DNA from: Chromobacterium subtsugae
GTDB taxonomy: Bacteria; Pseudomonadota; Gammaproteobacteria; Burkholderiales; Chromobacteriaceae
Direction of reading: 5' to 3'
Assembly: GCF_001676875.1 (NCBI RefSeq)
Contig: NZ_JYKA01000005.1
Span: 186,001-250,000 of the forward strand
Length of the DNA stretch: 64,000 nucleotides
This document shows, one piece after another, positions 55,189 through 64,000 of the stretch (its first letter is position 1; every line of letters starts with the position of its first letter). The position numbers and the translations under genes were made by a program. The notes under the pieces were generated by a model that saw only the letters and a list, made by a program, of their open reading frames with translations, made no database searches and was not told where the DNA came from.

Positions 55189-55557
55189 TTATGGCTGGAT
55201 CAGCTTGGACACCGCGTCCAGCAGCTTGAGCGGGTCGAAAGGCTTGACGATCCAGGCTTTGGCCCCGGCCTCCTTGCCCTGCATCTTCTTGTCGTCGCTG
55301 CCTTCGGTGGTCAGCATGATCACCGGCAGGAAACGGGTGGCGGCGCCTTCCTTCAGCCGCTTGAGCAAGGTGATGCCGTCCATGCCGGGCATATTGACGT
55401 CGGAGATGATCAGATTGACGCGAGCGCCGTTCAGCTTGGCCAGCGCGTCGTTGCCGTCGCAAGCCTCTATCACCTCGTAGCCGGCCCCCTTCAGCGCGAT
55501 GCTCACCGTGGCGCGGATGCTGGCCGCGTCGTCGACTATCAGGATGGATTTGCCCAT
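55189..55557 (-). CDS. cheY: Chemotaxis response regulator CheY
   Basis: 122 residues from the ATG at 55557, with GGAGG six bases upstream (a GTG two codons earlier lies inside that site). Single receiver: ILIVDDAASIRATVSIAL, phospho-Asp in LIISDVNMPGMDG, Thr in MLTTEGS and Lys in IVKPFDP. It would carry the CheA signal to the flagellar switch or another output. No cheZ or cheD in this operon. Confidence 0.93.
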   Translation of the reverse strand: MGKSILIVDDAASIRATVSIALKGAGYEVIEACDGNDALAKLNGARVNLIISDVNMPGMDGITLLKRLKEGAATRFLPVIMLTTEGSDDKKMQGKEAGAKAWIVKPFDPLKLLDAVSKLIQP

Positions 55558-55599
55558 TGACACCTCCGGGTGGCGGACAGCCCCGCTGTCCTGGTCGGA

Positions 55600-56751
55600 T
55601 CAGAAAAAGTCCACGTCGCCTTGCGAGGCCTGCGCCTTGGCGCCGGCGCCCTGATGCAGCGCCGCCTGCTCCAGCGTGGTATAGGTCGACTCCAGCCGCT
55701 TCATCCATTCCTGGCTGCTGATGGCGGGCGGCTCGCAGCCGGTTTTGCGCGCCTCGCGCGTCTGGCGCAGGTGCTCAAGCATGCGCTCCAGGTCGCTGGC
55801 GACATGCTGGATGATCTGGCTGACCCGGTCCTGGTATTGCAGCGCGACCAGCGAGGCGTTCAGTTCGCGCTCCACCTGCGAGCCGTCGCTCTGCATTTTC
55901 TGGTTGATTTCGGCCAGCCGGCCGGCGGCGGCGCTGAAGTCCTGCACCGAGGCGTCCAGCAAGCCCAGCGCGCCATTGCCCTTGTCAGCATCCTGGGCGC
56001 CCAGGCTGGTGGTGGATTGCCGGGTCTGCTCCAGCGCGGCGTTGATGGTTTCCACCTTTTCCGACATTTTGATGCCGGTTTGCGCCGATTGCTGCGACAG
56101 CTTGCGCACCTCGTCGGCCACCACCGCGAAGCCGCGGCCGAATTCGCCGACGCGCGCGGCTTCGATGCTGGCGTTCAGCGCCAGCAGATTGGTCTGATTG
56201 GAGATATTGCCCACTTCTTCGGCCATGGCGCGCAGCTCCACGGAAAAAGTGGTGAGCTTGGACACTTCGTCTATCAGCAACTGGCGATGGCTGACGATTT
56301 CCGACAGCACGTGGGAAATTTCCCGGCTGAGCATGCCGGCGTCGCTCACCATCTTATCCAGGCTGTCGGCGCCGATATCGGTGGCGGCCGAGCGCGAAGC
56401 CTCGATGGTGGCATGCAGGCTGCCTGCGATGGCGCTCAAGGTGGCGGCCACTTGGTTGCTGCCGGAGGTGGACTGCTCCAGCACCAGTTGCAGATTGCCC
56501 ATCCAGCGTTGTATCACCGCCTCCAGCAAGGCGAGATTCTCATCGGCAGGCCCCTGGCCGGCATGGCTGGCAGAGGCAGGCTCCTCTCGCGGCGAAATGG
56601 GAGACTCCTGCTTGCCCGCCAGCAAGCAAGCCGCCGCGCCGCCGCTGCCGGCCATCAGCCAGCCCAGCCAGGGCGACAGCCAAACCAGCGCCAGCGCCGC
56701 CAGCGCGCAAAGTATGAGGTAGGCGATCAGAAAACGATTGCGGTTTGGCAT
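55600..56751 (-). CDS. MCP-like chemoreceptor without a periplasmic domain
   Basis: About 383 residues from the Met at 56751 (MPNRNRFL), ten bases after GGGAG; a Met three codons earlier is also possible, and the frame remains open to 56838. Two close TM segments ([40 protein letters not shown]) leave almost no periplasmic loop. A cytoplasmic coiled-coil with the receptor tip [41 protein letters not shown] follows. It is the first gene of the chemotaxis operon and probably senses an internal or membrane signal. Confidence 0.85.
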   Translation of the reverse strand: MPNRNRFLIAYLILCALAALALVWLSPWLGWLMAGSGGAAACLLAGKQESPISPREEPASASHAGQGPADENLALLEAVIQRWMGNLQLVLEQSTSGSNQVAATLSAIAGSLHATIEASRSAATDIGADSLDKMVSDAGMLSREISHVLSEIVSHRQLLIDEVSKLTTFSVELRAMAEEVGNISNQTNLLALNASIEAARVGEFGRGFAVVADEVRKLSQQSAQTGIKMSEKVETINAALEQTRQSTTSLGAQDADKGNGALGLLDASVQDFSAAAGRLAEINQKMQSDGSQVERELNASLVALQYQDRVSQIIQHVASDLERMLEHLRQTREARKTGCEPPAISSQEWMKRLESTYTTLEQAALHQGAGAKAQASQGDVDFF

Positions 56752-56834
56752 GCTGGCCATGCTCCCGACTGTATTGTGAATCGCGCGCGACAGCCCTCGG
56801 CCGATCGTGTGCCGCCGCTTCTGGCGGAAATTCG

Positions 56835-56861
56835 CCATCGGCTGACGCGCTAGATCGTTTC
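56835..56861 (-). promoter_or_regulatory. Possible sigma-28 promoter of the chemotaxis operon
   Basis: On the minus strand GAAA, 15 bases, GCCGATGG; -10 matches 6 of 8 and -35 core 3 of 4 of the FliA consensus with correct spacing. About 85 bases before the first gene of the operon. Weaker than the fliD site. Confidence 0.4.
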
Positions 56862-56886
56862 ACTTAAGATGTCGGCGTTGACGGTG

Positions 56887-57630
56887 TCAAGGCGCGGCGC
56901 TCAGGCGCGCGTAGCTGCCGTCCCGCTTCATCGCCGCCAGCGCGGCGTCGAAACGCTGGCGCAGCCCGGCGAGGCTGCGCTTGCGCGCGAAAGCCATATA
57001 GCTGGGAATGGCCTCCAGCGGCGGCGACAGTTCGCGCACCAGGGCCTCCTCGTGGCGACGGCGCAAGATATCGCGCGCGCCCAGCCGGTTGCTGACCAGG
57101 ATGTCGAAGCGCTGCGCCAGCAGCATGTCCATGTTCTGCTCGCCGCTGGCGGCGACTTCGCCCACTTTGATCTGGCCGCTCTTCACCGCCTGGTCGAAAA
57201 CCACGCCATAGCTGACGGCGCGCACCACGCCGAAACGGTAAGCGGACAACGCATCCAGGCGACCGCCGGACGAAATGGGCGAATCCTTGCGCACGAACAG
57301 CGACACCTCCTGCTGCGCCAGCGTCTCATTGGAATAATCGAGCAGCGCTTCCCGTTCCGGCGTGCGGTACAGCGTGAAGATGGCGTCGGCGCGTCCGTCC
57401 GTCACCATGGCGATGGAGCGCCCCCAGGGGTAGACGCTGATATGGACCGCCAGATTCAGTCTGCGGAAAGCCTCGCGCACCAGATCGGCCGCGAACCCCT
57501 TCACCTCGCCGTTTTCCTGATACTGGTACGGCGGGTACTGCAGCGTGACCAGCTCCAGCGCCGGGGCGGCGCGCGCCGGCGTCCCGCAGCACAATGCGAA
57601 CAGCAAGCCCGCCAGCGCGATTCTCGACAT
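56887..57630 (-). CDS. Periplasmic solute-binding protein (family 3)
   Basis: 247 residues from the ATG at 57630 (GGAAAGGG upstream); a longer frame to 57696 precedes the signal peptide. Signal peptide MSRIALAGLLFALCCGTPARA, then LELVTLQYPPYQYQENGEVKGFAADLVREAFRRLNLAVHISVYPWGRSIAMVTDGRADAIFTLYRT, the SBP_bac_3 pattern. No transporter gene is adjacent. It precedes the chemotaxis operon on the same strand but is separated from its first promoter; it might be a binding partner for a receptor. Confidence 0.85.
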   Translation of the reverse strand: MSRIALAGLLFALCCGTPARAAPALELVTLQYPPYQYQENGEVKGFAADLVREAFRRLNLAVHISVYPWGRSIAMVTDGRADAIFTLYRTPEREALLDYSNETLAQQEVSLFVRKDSPISSGGRLDALSAYRFGVVRAVSYGVVFDQAVKSGQIKVGEVAASGEQNMDMLLAQRFDILVSNRLGARDILRRRHEEALVRELSPPLEAIPSYMAFARKRSLAGLRQRFDAALAAMKRDGSYARLSAAP

Positions 57631-57736
57631 TGGCCCTTTCCCATAAGACAGCGGCCGAAGCCCGCTCCCGGCCGGGAGAGCGCTTCGGCCGCCCATGGCG
57701 GGGATCCCCCACCGAGGTATAGCCCAATGGCGAGGG

Positions 57737-59269
57737 TCAGATCAGGTTCTGCTCCGCCACGTTCAGGTTCAGGTCTATCATTTGCTCGCTGCCCGCCTGG
57801 TCCTGCTGCTTCAGGTCCAGCCGCGCGCATTCGATGGCGTCCAGATAGGCGGCGGTGATGTCGCCGGTGATGTATTCGCCGTCGAAGCAGGAGCTTTCGA
57901 AGTCGTGCAGCTCGCGATTGGCGCTGCGCACCGCGTCCTTCAAGGCTTCTAGGTCCTGGTAGATCACCGCGTCGGCGCCGATTTCGCGGGCGATCTCCGC
58001 CTCGTCGCGGCCGGTGGCCAGCAGCTCGGCGCGGGTGGGCATGTCGATGCCGTAGACGTTGGGGAAGCGCACCGCCGGCGCGGCCGAGGCGAAGTACACC
58101 TTCCGAGCACCGGAATCGCGCGCCATCTGCACGATTTCCTTGGAGGTGGTGCCGCGCACGATGGAGTCATCCACCAGCAGCACGTTGCGGCCGGCGAATT
58201 CCAGCGGCACCGGGTTCAGCTTCTGGCGCACCGACTTCTTGCGCACCGCCTGGCCGGGCATGATGAAGGTGCGGCCGATGTAGCGGTTCTTGATGAAGCC
58301 CTCGCGATACGGCAGGCCCAACGCGTTGGCCAGCTGCAACGCGCTCTGGCGGCTGGAGTCGGGAATCGGGATCACCACGTCGATGTCCAGCTCCGGCAGG
58401 TCGCGGCGGATCTTCTCCGCCAGCGTCTCGCCCATGTTCAGCCGCGACTGGTACACCGACACGCCGTCTATCACCGAGTCCGGGCGGGCGAAATACACGT
58501 ACTCGAACAGGCAGGGCGCGTGGCGGGTGTGCTTGGCGCAGGGGCGGGAGTGGAATTCGCCGTCGAAGCTGATGAACACGCCCTCGCCCGGCTGCACGTC
58601 GCGCAGCAGCGTGAAGCCGGAGCAGTCCAGCGCCACCGACTCGGACGCCAGCATGTATTCGGTCTTGGGCAGGCTGTCGTTGACGCCTATCACCAGCGGG
58701 CGGATGCCGTTGGGGTCGCGGAAGGCCACCAGGCCGTAGCCGGCGATCATCGCCACCACCGCGTAGGCGCCTCGCACCCGGCGGTGCACCGCCTCGATGG
58801 CGCCGAACACCGCGTCCACGCTCAGGTCGTGGCCCTTGACCCGCTGCGCCAGCTCATGCGCGAACACGTTCAGCAGCACTTCCGAATCGGAGTTGGTGTT
58901 GATGTGGCGCAGGTCGTGGCGGAACATGTCCGCTTTCAGCTCTTCGGTATTGGTCAGGTTGCCGTTATGCGCCAGCACGATGCCGAACGGCGAATTGACG
59001 TAGAACGGCTGCGCCTCGGCCAGGCAGGAGGCCGAACCCGCAGTCGGATAGCGCACGTGGGCGATGCCTGCCGCGCCCAGCAGCGAGCGCATATTGCGGG
59101 TGCGGAACACGTCCCGCACCATGCCGCTGCCCTTGTGCATGTGAAAGGTCTTGCCATTGGCGGTCACGATGCCGGCAGCGTCCTGCCCGCGATGCTGCAG
59201 CACCTGCAGGCCATCGTACAGCAGCTGATTGACCGGGGATTGACCGACCACGCCTAGAATTCCACACAT
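57737..59269 (-). CDS. purF: Amidophosphoribosyltransferase PurF
   Basis: 510 residues from the ATG at 59269. MCGILGVVG places the catalytic Cys at position 2, the N-terminal nucleophile of the glutaminase domain ([25 protein letters not shown]). The phosphoribosyltransferase site [26 protein letters not shown] follows. It makes phosphoribosylamine, the first purine step. It follows cvpA with a hairpin between, in the folC-dedD-cvpA-purF order seen in many proteobacteria. Confidence 0.97.
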   Translation of the reverse strand: MCGILGVVGQSPVNQLLYDGLQVLQHRGQDAAGIVTANGKTFHMHKGSGMVRDVFRTRNMRSLLGAAGIAHVRYPTAGSASCLAEAQPFYVNSPFGIVLAHNGNLTNTEELKADMFRHDLRHINTNSDSEVLLNVFAHELAQRVKGHDLSVDAVFGAIEAVHRRVRGAYAVVAMIAGYGLVAFRDPNGIRPLVIGVNDSLPKTEYMLASESVALDCSGFTLLRDVQPGEGVFISFDGEFHSRPCAKHTRHAPCLFEYVYFARPDSVIDGVSVYQSRLNMGETLAEKIRRDLPELDIDVVIPIPDSSRQSALQLANALGLPYREGFIKNRYIGRTFIMPGQAVRKKSVRQKLNPVPLEFAGRNVLLVDDSIVRGTTSKEIVQMARDSGARKVYFASAAPAVRFPNVYGIDMPTRAELLATGRDEAEIAREIGADAVIYQDLEALKDAVRSANRELHDFESSCFDGEYITGDITAAYLDAIECARLDLKQQDQAGSEQMIDLNLNVAEQNLI

Positions 59270-59310
59270 CTTTAAGCTCTCTTCCCAACTACCTGAAAAC
59301 AGACAAGACA

Positions 59311-59358
59311 AAGAAAAAGGCGGAATCTTGAAGTGAAGATATCAAGAGATTCCGCCTT
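59311..59358 (-). terminator. Hairpin between cvpA and purF (terminator or attenuator)
   Basis: On the minus strand AAGGCGGAATCTCTTG and CAAGATTCCGCCTT form a long stem, followed by TTTCTTTG. It sits 42 bases before the purF start, so it would have to be read through or relieved for cvpA-purF cotranscription. Confidence 0.7.
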
Positions 59359-59365
59359 ATTCACC

Positions 59366-59878
59366 TTAACTATCCGGCGCCTGGCCGGTGGTGTAGTGGA
59401 GGTTGTCCGCCAGTATCGGCGGCAACCATGGCCTTAATGACAAGGCCAATGATTCGAATGGCACCGAGAGCACCGCATTCCTCCACATCGGTTTCTGCGG
59501 CAAACTGCTCAAGCCGCCTATCAATACCAGCGCCGTCACCAGCACCACGCCGCGGGCGAAGCCGAACACGCCGCCCAGCAGGCGGTTGATCAGGCCCAGG
59601 CCCACGCTGTCCAGCAAACCGGTGAGGGTGACGCGCAGCAGCGCGCTGGCCAGCCACACCAGGAAAAACACCAGCACGAAGCCGGCCACCAGCCGAATGC
59701 CCTCGCCGGGCAGGCTTTCCGGCAGAAAGCCCGCCGCCAGCGGCGAAAACTGCTTGGCGCACCAGAAGGCGATCAGCCAGGAGCCCAGCGACAGCACTTC
59801 GGCGATCAGCCCGCGCATCAGCGCCACCAGCACCGAGCCGCCGATGACGGCAATAGCGATATAGTCGAACACAGTCAT
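59366..59878 (-). CDS. cvpA: Colicin V production family membrane protein CvpA
   Basis: 170 residues, four TM segments (YIAIAVIGGSVLVALMRGLIAEVLSLGSWLIAFWCAKQF, LVAGFVLVFFLVWLASALLRV, LLGGVFGFARGVVLVTALVLIGGL). Usual size and place between dedD and purF. Family members affect colicin V export and envelope tolerance; the primary function is unclear. Confidence 0.9.
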   Translation of the reverse strand: MTVFDYIAIAVIGGSVLVALMRGLIAEVLSLGSWLIAFWCAKQFSPLAAGFLPESLPGEGIRLVAGFVLVFFLVWLASALLRVTLTGLLDSVGLGLINRLLGGVFGFARGVVLVTALVLIGGLSSLPQKPMWRNAVLSVPFESLALSLRPWLPPILADNLHYTTGQAPDS

Positions 59879-59883
59879 GGCGG

Positions 59884-60618
59884 CTACTTGTTAATGATGA
59901 TGCCGTTGATGCCGGACTTCGCCAGCTTCTGCAGCGTGCTCTGCGCTTCCGCCTGGCTCGCGAACGGGCCGACGCGCACGCGGGTCACTTCGCCCTTGCT
60001 GGTTTCCACCTTGGAGAAGTGGGCGCTGACGCCTATGCCGGACAATTTGGCGCGCAGCGCGTCCACTTTGGCCGGGTCGGACAGCGCCGCCAGCTGGATG
60101 ATGGATTTGCCGTGAGTTTCGGCCTTGGCCGGGCGCGGCTCGGGATCGAAGCGGCCTTCCAGAATGGCGGCCGGGTCGGCCTTGCGCGGCTTGCTCTCCG
60201 CTTTGGGCTCGGTCTTGGGCTTGGCTTCGGCCTTCGCTTCCCTAGGCTTGGGCTCCGCCGCCTGGGCGACGGCCGGCTTCGCCGGCGCCGCTTGGGGCTT
60301 CACTGTTTCTTTTTCCGCCGGCAGCGGCGCGGTGATGGTGGACAGATTGGCCGGCAGCTCGGTGGCCGGCGCAGCCGCCGCTTCGGCCGCCGAGCCCGAC
60401 GCGGTATGCTTGCTCCCCAGCGGCGCCGAGGCAGGCACCGGGGCGGAGGCCGCGCCCATGATTTCAATCGATTCGGGCTTCATCTGCTGTTCCGGCAGAT
60501 GGCCCACTACATTCCACAGTACGACGGTGGCAATCGAAACCAGCACCAGCGCGCCGACCAGACGGCGGCGGGCGCGCTTGCGCAGCAGTATCAGTTCATC
60601 GTGGCTGGACAGTGCCAT
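59884..60618 (-). CDS. SPOR domain cell-division-type protein (DedD-like)
   Basis: 244 residues. Short cytoplasmic N-terminus, one TM helix (RRLVGALVLVSIATVVLWNVVG), a long Ala/Pro/Lys/Glu-rich periplasmic linker (PAKPAVAQAAEPKPREAKAEAKPKTE and similar) and a C-terminal SPOR domain (IIQLAALSDPAKVDALRAKLSGIGVSAHFSKVETSKGEVTRVRVGPFASQAEAQSTLQKLAKSGINGIII). SPOR domains bind denuded glycan at the septum. DedD position between folC and cvpA. Confidence 0.88.
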   Translation of the reverse strand: MALSSHDELILLRKRARRRLVGALVLVSIATVVLWNVVGHLPEQQMKPESIEIMGAASAPVPASAPLGSKHTASGSAAEAAAAPATELPANLSTITAPLPAEKETVKPQAAPAKPAVAQAAEPKPREAKAEAKPKTEPKAESKPRKADPAAILEGRFDPEPRPAKAETHGKSIIQLAALSDPAKVDALRAKLSGIGVSAHFSKVETSKGEVTRVRVGPFASQAEAQSTLQKLAKSGINGIIINK

Positions 60619-60625
60619 GCATTCC

Positions 60626-61894
60626 TCAAACCGGGTGACGCCGGGCTTCCATCACCTCGGCGACGGTGTGGAAAGATCCGAAAACGACGATTCTATCATT
60701 GTCGCCGGCCCGAGATAAGGCGGCAGACCACGCATCCGCCACAGAGCCGAAGCTTTCGACATTGGCGAGACCCGCCTGGCGCAACGCCGCGGCGATGGTT
60801 TCGCCGCTTTGGCCGCGCGGCATGTCCAGCCCCGCCGTCAGCCAGTGGTCGAATTCGCCGCGCGCCAATTCCGCCACCGCGGCCAGATCCTTGTCCGCCA
60901 GCATGGAGAACACCGCGTAGCGGGTTTCCGCGTAAGGCAGCTGCCGCAGCGCCGCCAGCATCGCCTTGACCGCGTGCGGATTGTGGCCGACATCCAGCAC
61001 CACCGCCGGCCGCCCCGGCAGCACCTGGAAACGCCCGGGCCACTCCACCTCCACCAGGCCCTGCTTGATGGCGCCGATGCCCACCGGCAGCGTCTCCTTC
61101 AGCGCATCCAGCGCCGCCAGCGCCGCGCAGGCGTTGACCATCTGGTAAGCCCCGCGCAAGGCGGGGATGGGCAGCGCGTGGCGCTGATGGCCGCCGCAGC
61201 GGAACGACCATTGATTGTCCATGCGGGTAAAGCCGAAATCGCGGTCGTACAGCTTGAGATCGGCGCCGATGGCGGCGGCATGGTCCAGCAGCCGCTGCGG
61301 CGGATTGGGGTCGGCGCAGATGGCGGGCTTGCCCGCCCGGTAGATGCCAGCCTTCTCGAAGCCGATGTCCTCGCGGTTGTTTCCCAGTATCGCCTGGTGG
61401 TCCAGGTCGACGCTGACCACCACGGATACGGCAGGCTCGAAGATATTGACCGCATCCAGGCGGCCGCCCAGCCCCACTTCCAGGATGATCACATCCACCT
61501 TCTCGGCGATGAAGCTATGCACCGCCGCCAGCGTGCCGAATTCGAAATACGTCAGCGAAGTCTCGCCGCGGGCGGCGTCTATCGCCGCGAAGCTGGCGAC
61601 GATGCGCTCGTCGCTGGCCGGCTGCAGATTGATGGCGATGCGCTCGTTGTAGCGCAAGATGTGCGGCGAAGTGTAAGTGCCCACCTTGAATCCCGCGGCG
61701 CGGAATATGCTGGACAGCATCGCGCAGGTAGAACCCTTGCCGTTGGTGCCGGCCACCATGATCACCGGGCAATTCGGCGCAAGATCCATGGCCTGGCGCA
61801 CCTTTTCCACCCGGGCGAGCCCCATGTCGACGGCGCTGAGGTGCAGCCCTTCCTGCCAGCGCAGCCAGTCGTCCAGTGTCTTTCTTGCGGTCAT
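60626..61894 (-). CDS. folC: Folylpolyglutamate/dihydrofolate synthase FolC
   Basis: 422 residues from the ATG at 61894. Mur-ligase family ATP site VAGTNGKGSTCAML, TSPHILRYNERIAI, VGLGGRLDAVN and the DVGHNPHAVKAM block in the C-terminal domain. It adds glutate tails to folates and makes dihydrofolate. Its start overlaps the stop of the preceding gene by four bases. Confidence 0.95.
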   Translation of the reverse strand: MTARKTLDDWLRWQEGLHLSAVDMGLARVEKVRQAMDLAPNCPVIMVAGTNGKGSTCAMLSSIFRAAGFKVGTYTSPHILRYNERIAINLQPASDERIVASFAAIDAARGETSLTYFEFGTLAAVHSFIAEKVDVIILEVGLGGRLDAVNIFEPAVSVVVSVDLDHQAILGNNREDIGFEKAGIYRAGKPAICADPNPPQRLLDHAAAIGADLKLYDRDFGFTRMDNQWSFRCGGHQRHALPIPALRGAYQMVNACAALAALDALKETLPVGIGAIKQGLVEVEWPGRFQVLPGRPAVVLDVGHNPHAVKAMLAALRQLPYAETRYAVFSMLADKDLAAVAELARGEFDHWLTAGLDMPRGQSGETIAAALRQAGLANVESFGSVADAWSAALSRAGDNDRIVVFGSFHTVAEVMEARRHPV

Positions 61895-62349
61895 GGTGTG
61901 GTTTCCGTTGTATCTGATGGCTGCGGCGGATGGAACCACAGCAGGTATACCCTGAGCTGGCGGCGCGATTCGGCATCGGCCGAGTCCGGCCACAGCATCA
62001 GGCTGACGCGGCGGCCCTCCAGCCGCAGGTTGAGCACCGTCAGCAGCGGCGTGACGAAGCAATCGTCCAGCACCTGCGCCTCCCGGCTCTCGGCGGCCGC
62101 GCATAGGCTGAGGCGGCCCTGGGGGTCAACCTCCAGCCGCTGCCAGGCGCCGTTCCGCCGCCAGCCTCCGGCGCGCAGGGCGCGCCAGGCGAAATAGCCC
62201 GCCGCCGGCAGGCTGAGCAGATAAGCCGGCGGCAGATAGCGCGACAGCAGCAGCGCGTAGGCCAGCCAGCTCGCCAGCACCAGCGCCAGCCACAGCCGCG
62301 ACGGCCGCATGGCGACGGCGAACGGTTGCAGCAGCGGCCGGTCTCGCAT
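61891..62349 (-). CDS. YgfX-like small membrane protein
   Basis: 152 residues. A strongly hydrophobic N-terminal half with two TM segments (LWLALVLASWLAYALLLSRYLPPAYLLSLPAAGYFAWRALRAGG), then a soluble part (EVDPQGRLSLCAAAESREAQVLDDCFVTPLLTVLNLRLEGRRVSLMLWPDSADAESRRQLRVYLLW). The RVSLMLWPDSxDxExRRxLRVYLLW ending is that of the YgfX (CptA) group. In enterics YgfX is paired with SdhE; here it is coupled to folC by a four-base overlap and no sdhE is next to it. Confidence 0.75.
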   Translation of the reverse strand: MRDRPLLQPFAVAMRPSRLWLALVLASWLAYALLLSRYLPPAYLLSLPAAGYFAWRALRAGGWRRNGAWQRLEVDPQGRLSLCAAAESREAQVLDDCFVTPLLTVLNLRLEGRRVSLMLWPDSADAESRRQLRVYLLWFHPPQPSDTTETTP

Positions 62350-62357
62350 GCCGGGTG

Positions 62358-62714
62358 TTACAGGTCATTGGCCGGGTGGTTGGTGATGTCGGCGTCGACG
62401 CTGTCCATCACCATCGAATGGATCTCCACGTCGAACCATTCCCAGAAAGCCTTCAGCGACAGGTCTTTCGGCCATTTCGCCTCGTCCTCGTCCCAGGAGG
62501 CGAGCTCCATCTTGAACAGCTGCTCGCTGATTTCGTCGATATGGGCGACGCCCTCTTCCGGCTCGACGAATTCCGGCAGCAGGATGGCGGTGCAGTCGCT
62601 GCGCAGGCTGTCCAGCGTCAGATCGATCATGTCGGTGTCCGGCAGCTGGTTCAGCCAGTCCAGGAACGGTTGCTTGGGTTTGATGACGGCGACGGCGCGA
62701 TCGACGAAGTACAT
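62358..62714 (-). CDS. Small acidic hypothetical protein
   Basis: 118 residues, rich in Asp and Glu (for example FVEPEEGVAHIDEISEQLFKMELASWDEDEAKWPKDLSLKAFWEWFDVEIHSMV). It looks cytoplasmic, with no membrane segment. A conserved unknown protein of this kind is common in betaproteobacteria, but I cannot name a function. It ends nine bases before the YgfX-like gene and may head its operon. Confidence 0.75.
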   Translation of the reverse strand: MYFVDRAVAVIKPKQPFLDWLNQLPDTDMIDLTLDSLRSDCTAILLPEFVEPEEGVAHIDEISEQLFKMELASWDEDEAKWPKDLSLKAFWEWFDVEIHSMVMDSVDADITNHPANDL

Positions 62715-62857
62715 GGTGCGGCCTTTCTGGGCAAAACGATTTGGCGCGCATTGTATCAGTCCGCCCGCGGCTAGGCGACCCGTTTGCCTGCAGGGTTTGC
62801 CGCCGCATGCCCGTGTTACACTATGCGCCGTTTTTCCTTATCGCTAGACACATAAAC

Positions 62858-64000
62858 ATGGCCCTCATCACCGTCGAGAAAGCTTGCCTGGCTTTCGGAC
62901 ACCACGCGCTGCTGGACAATGTCGACTTTTCGCTGGAGCCCGGCGAAGTCATCGGCCTGATCGGCCGCAACGGCGCCGGCAAATCCTCCTTGCTCAAGAG
63001 CATCGCCGGCGCAGTGCAGCTGGACGACGGCCGCATCAACATCAAAGGCGACGTCAAGGTGGCCTATGTGCCGCAGGAGCCGGAATTCAACCTTGAGCAT
63101 ACCGTGTTCGAGGCGGTGGCCGAAGGCCTGGGCGACCTGAAGGCGCTGCTCACCGACTACCACCACATCACCCACCAGCTGACGCAGGCGGACGCCGACC
63201 ACGAACAGGCGCTGGCGCGGATGGAAAGCATCCAGCAGCAACTGGAAGCGCGAGACGGCTGGCAGTTCGACGCGCTGATCAGCTCGGTGCTCAGCCACCT
63301 GGAGTTGAATCCCGACGTGCGCATCGGCGCGCTGTCCGGTGGCTGGAAAAAGCGGGTGGCGCTGGCGCGCGCGCTGGCGTCCAAGCCCGACGTGCTGTTG
63401 CTGGACGAGCCGACCAACCACCTGGATGTGGCCGCCATCGAATGGCTGGAAGGCCTGATCAAGAATTTTGCCGGCAGCGTGCTCTTGATCACCCACGACC
63501 GCCGCTTCCTCGACAACGTCGCCAGCCGCATCGTCGAGCTGGACCGCGGCCTGCTGCGCAGCTATCCGGGCAGTTTCAGCGCCTACCAGACGCGCAAGGC
63601 CGAAGAGATGGCGGTAGAAGAAGAGCAGAACCGCATCTTCGACAAATTCCACGCCCAGGAAGAAGTGTGGATACGCAAGGGCATCGAGGCGCGCCGCACT
63701 CGCAACGAAGGCCGCGTGCGCCGGCTGGAGGCCATTCGCCGCGAACGCTCCTCGCGCCGCGAGCGCGTGGGCCAGGTGAATTTCCAGCTGGACGCCGGCG
63801 AGCGCTCCGGCAAGCTGGTGGCCGAGCTGGAGCACGTCAGCAAGGGCTTCGGCGATAAACAGCTGATCCGCGATTTCACCAGCCGCATCCTGCGCGGCGA
63901 CAAGATCGGCCTGATCGGGCCGAACGGCGCCGGCAAGACCACGCTGCTGAAGCTGATCCTGGGCGAGCTGCAGCCCGACGCCGGCGTGGTGAAACAGGGC
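62858..64000 (+). CDS. uup: ABC-F family ATPase, Uup-like (truncated by window end)
   Basis: 381 codons visible, open at the right edge. The first ABC domain has Walker A GLIGRNGAGKSSLLKSI, signature LSGGWKKRVALARAL and Walker B VLLLDEPTNHLDVAA; the second begins with Walker A GLIGPNGAGKTTLLKL near the end. Between them lies a charged linker helix (VRRLEAIRRERSSRRERVGQVNFQLD). No TM segments: ABC-F proteins act on ribosomes or DNA rather than transport. The N-terminus and linker look like Uup, linked to ribosome and transposon-excision effects; other ABC-F classes are possible. Confidence 0.85.
   Translation, partial: MALITVEKACLAFGHHALLDNVDFSLEPGEVIGLIGRNGAGKSSLLKSIAGAVQLDDGRINIKGDVKVAYVPQEPEFNLEHTVFEAVAEGLGDLKALLTDYHHITHQLTQADADHEQALARMESIQQQLEARDGWQFDALISSVLSHLELNPDVRIGALSGGWKKRVALARALASKPDVLLLDEPTNHLDVAAIEWLEGLIKNFAGSVLLITHDRRFLDNVASRIVELDRGLLRSYPGSFSAYQTRKAEEMAVEEEQNRIFDKFHAQEEVWIRKGIEARRTRNEGRVRRLEAIRRERSSRRERVGQVNFQLDAGERSGKLVAELEHVSKGFGDKQLIRDFTSRILRGDKIGLIGPNGAGKTTLLKLILGELQPDAGVVKQG

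Overview
The window is GC-rich chromosome (roughly 65% by eye) of a Neisseriales-type betaproteobacterium, most likely Chromobacterium or a close relative. The evidence is the gene repertoire (poly-hydroxyalkanoate synthase, several chemotaxis, flagellar and c-di-GMP genes, AcnA plus AcnB) and a dif site that closely resembles the neisserial dif as I remember it. A dif site would place the window near the replication terminus. The genus is an inference; no 16S rRNA or other marker gene is present.

Layout. 1-11.1 kb: two overlapping PaaI-type thioesterases, serC, two small unknown proteins, a secreted S9-type peptidase, an LD-carboxypeptidase, fliD with a clear sigma-28 promoter, and cysDN. 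11.2-18.4 kb: a filamentous phage (inovirus) prophage of about 7.15 kb that appears complete. It lies between two dif-like sites and carries a repressor, ssDNA-binding protein, coat proteins, pIII, pVI, a Zot/pI assembly ATPase, two small membrane-type proteins, a cargo C5-cytosine methyltransferase, an origin/packaging-type region and Rep. 18.4-20.1 kb: small genes and the decayed remains of a second, related inovirus in inverted orientation. 20.3-25.9 kb: a small secreted protein with a metzincin-like zinc motif, then phaC, a fatty-acid desaturase, a slipin and a Crp/Fnr regulator. 26-38 kb: acnA, acnB, a LysR regulator, an extracellular solute-binding protein, fbp, a LysE exporter, map, an orphan flagellin and rnk. 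37.9-42.1 kb: an HD-GYP response regulator and a MASE4-like hybrid kinase in one operon. 42.2-47.2 kb: housekeeping genes including dnaB and sodB. 47.2-56.8 kb: a chemotaxis operon (MCP-like protein, cheY, STAS, cheA, MCP, cheW, cheR, cheB, EAL response regulator). 56.9-64 kb: a second solute-binding protein, the conserved folC-dedD-cvpA-purF block, two unknown small proteins and the start of an ABC-F ATPase.

The most interesting part is the inovirus. Host XerCD would have inserted it at dif. Its two convergent genes, rep and the repressor, both run across the attachment site, so integration changes the C-terminus of each: Rep would be 363 residues on the phage circle but reads 434 in the prophage, and the repressor 182 versus 141. 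Three 17-bp palindromes of the same design sit at the divergent repressor/structural promoter and upstream of rep, which suggests one repressor controls both expression and replication. The methyltransferase is bracketed by GTGACT/CCWGG palindromes. The second, inverted remnant shares the small genes and the origin-like hairpins but carries a different gene in the methyltransferase position, which points to a variable cargo slot.
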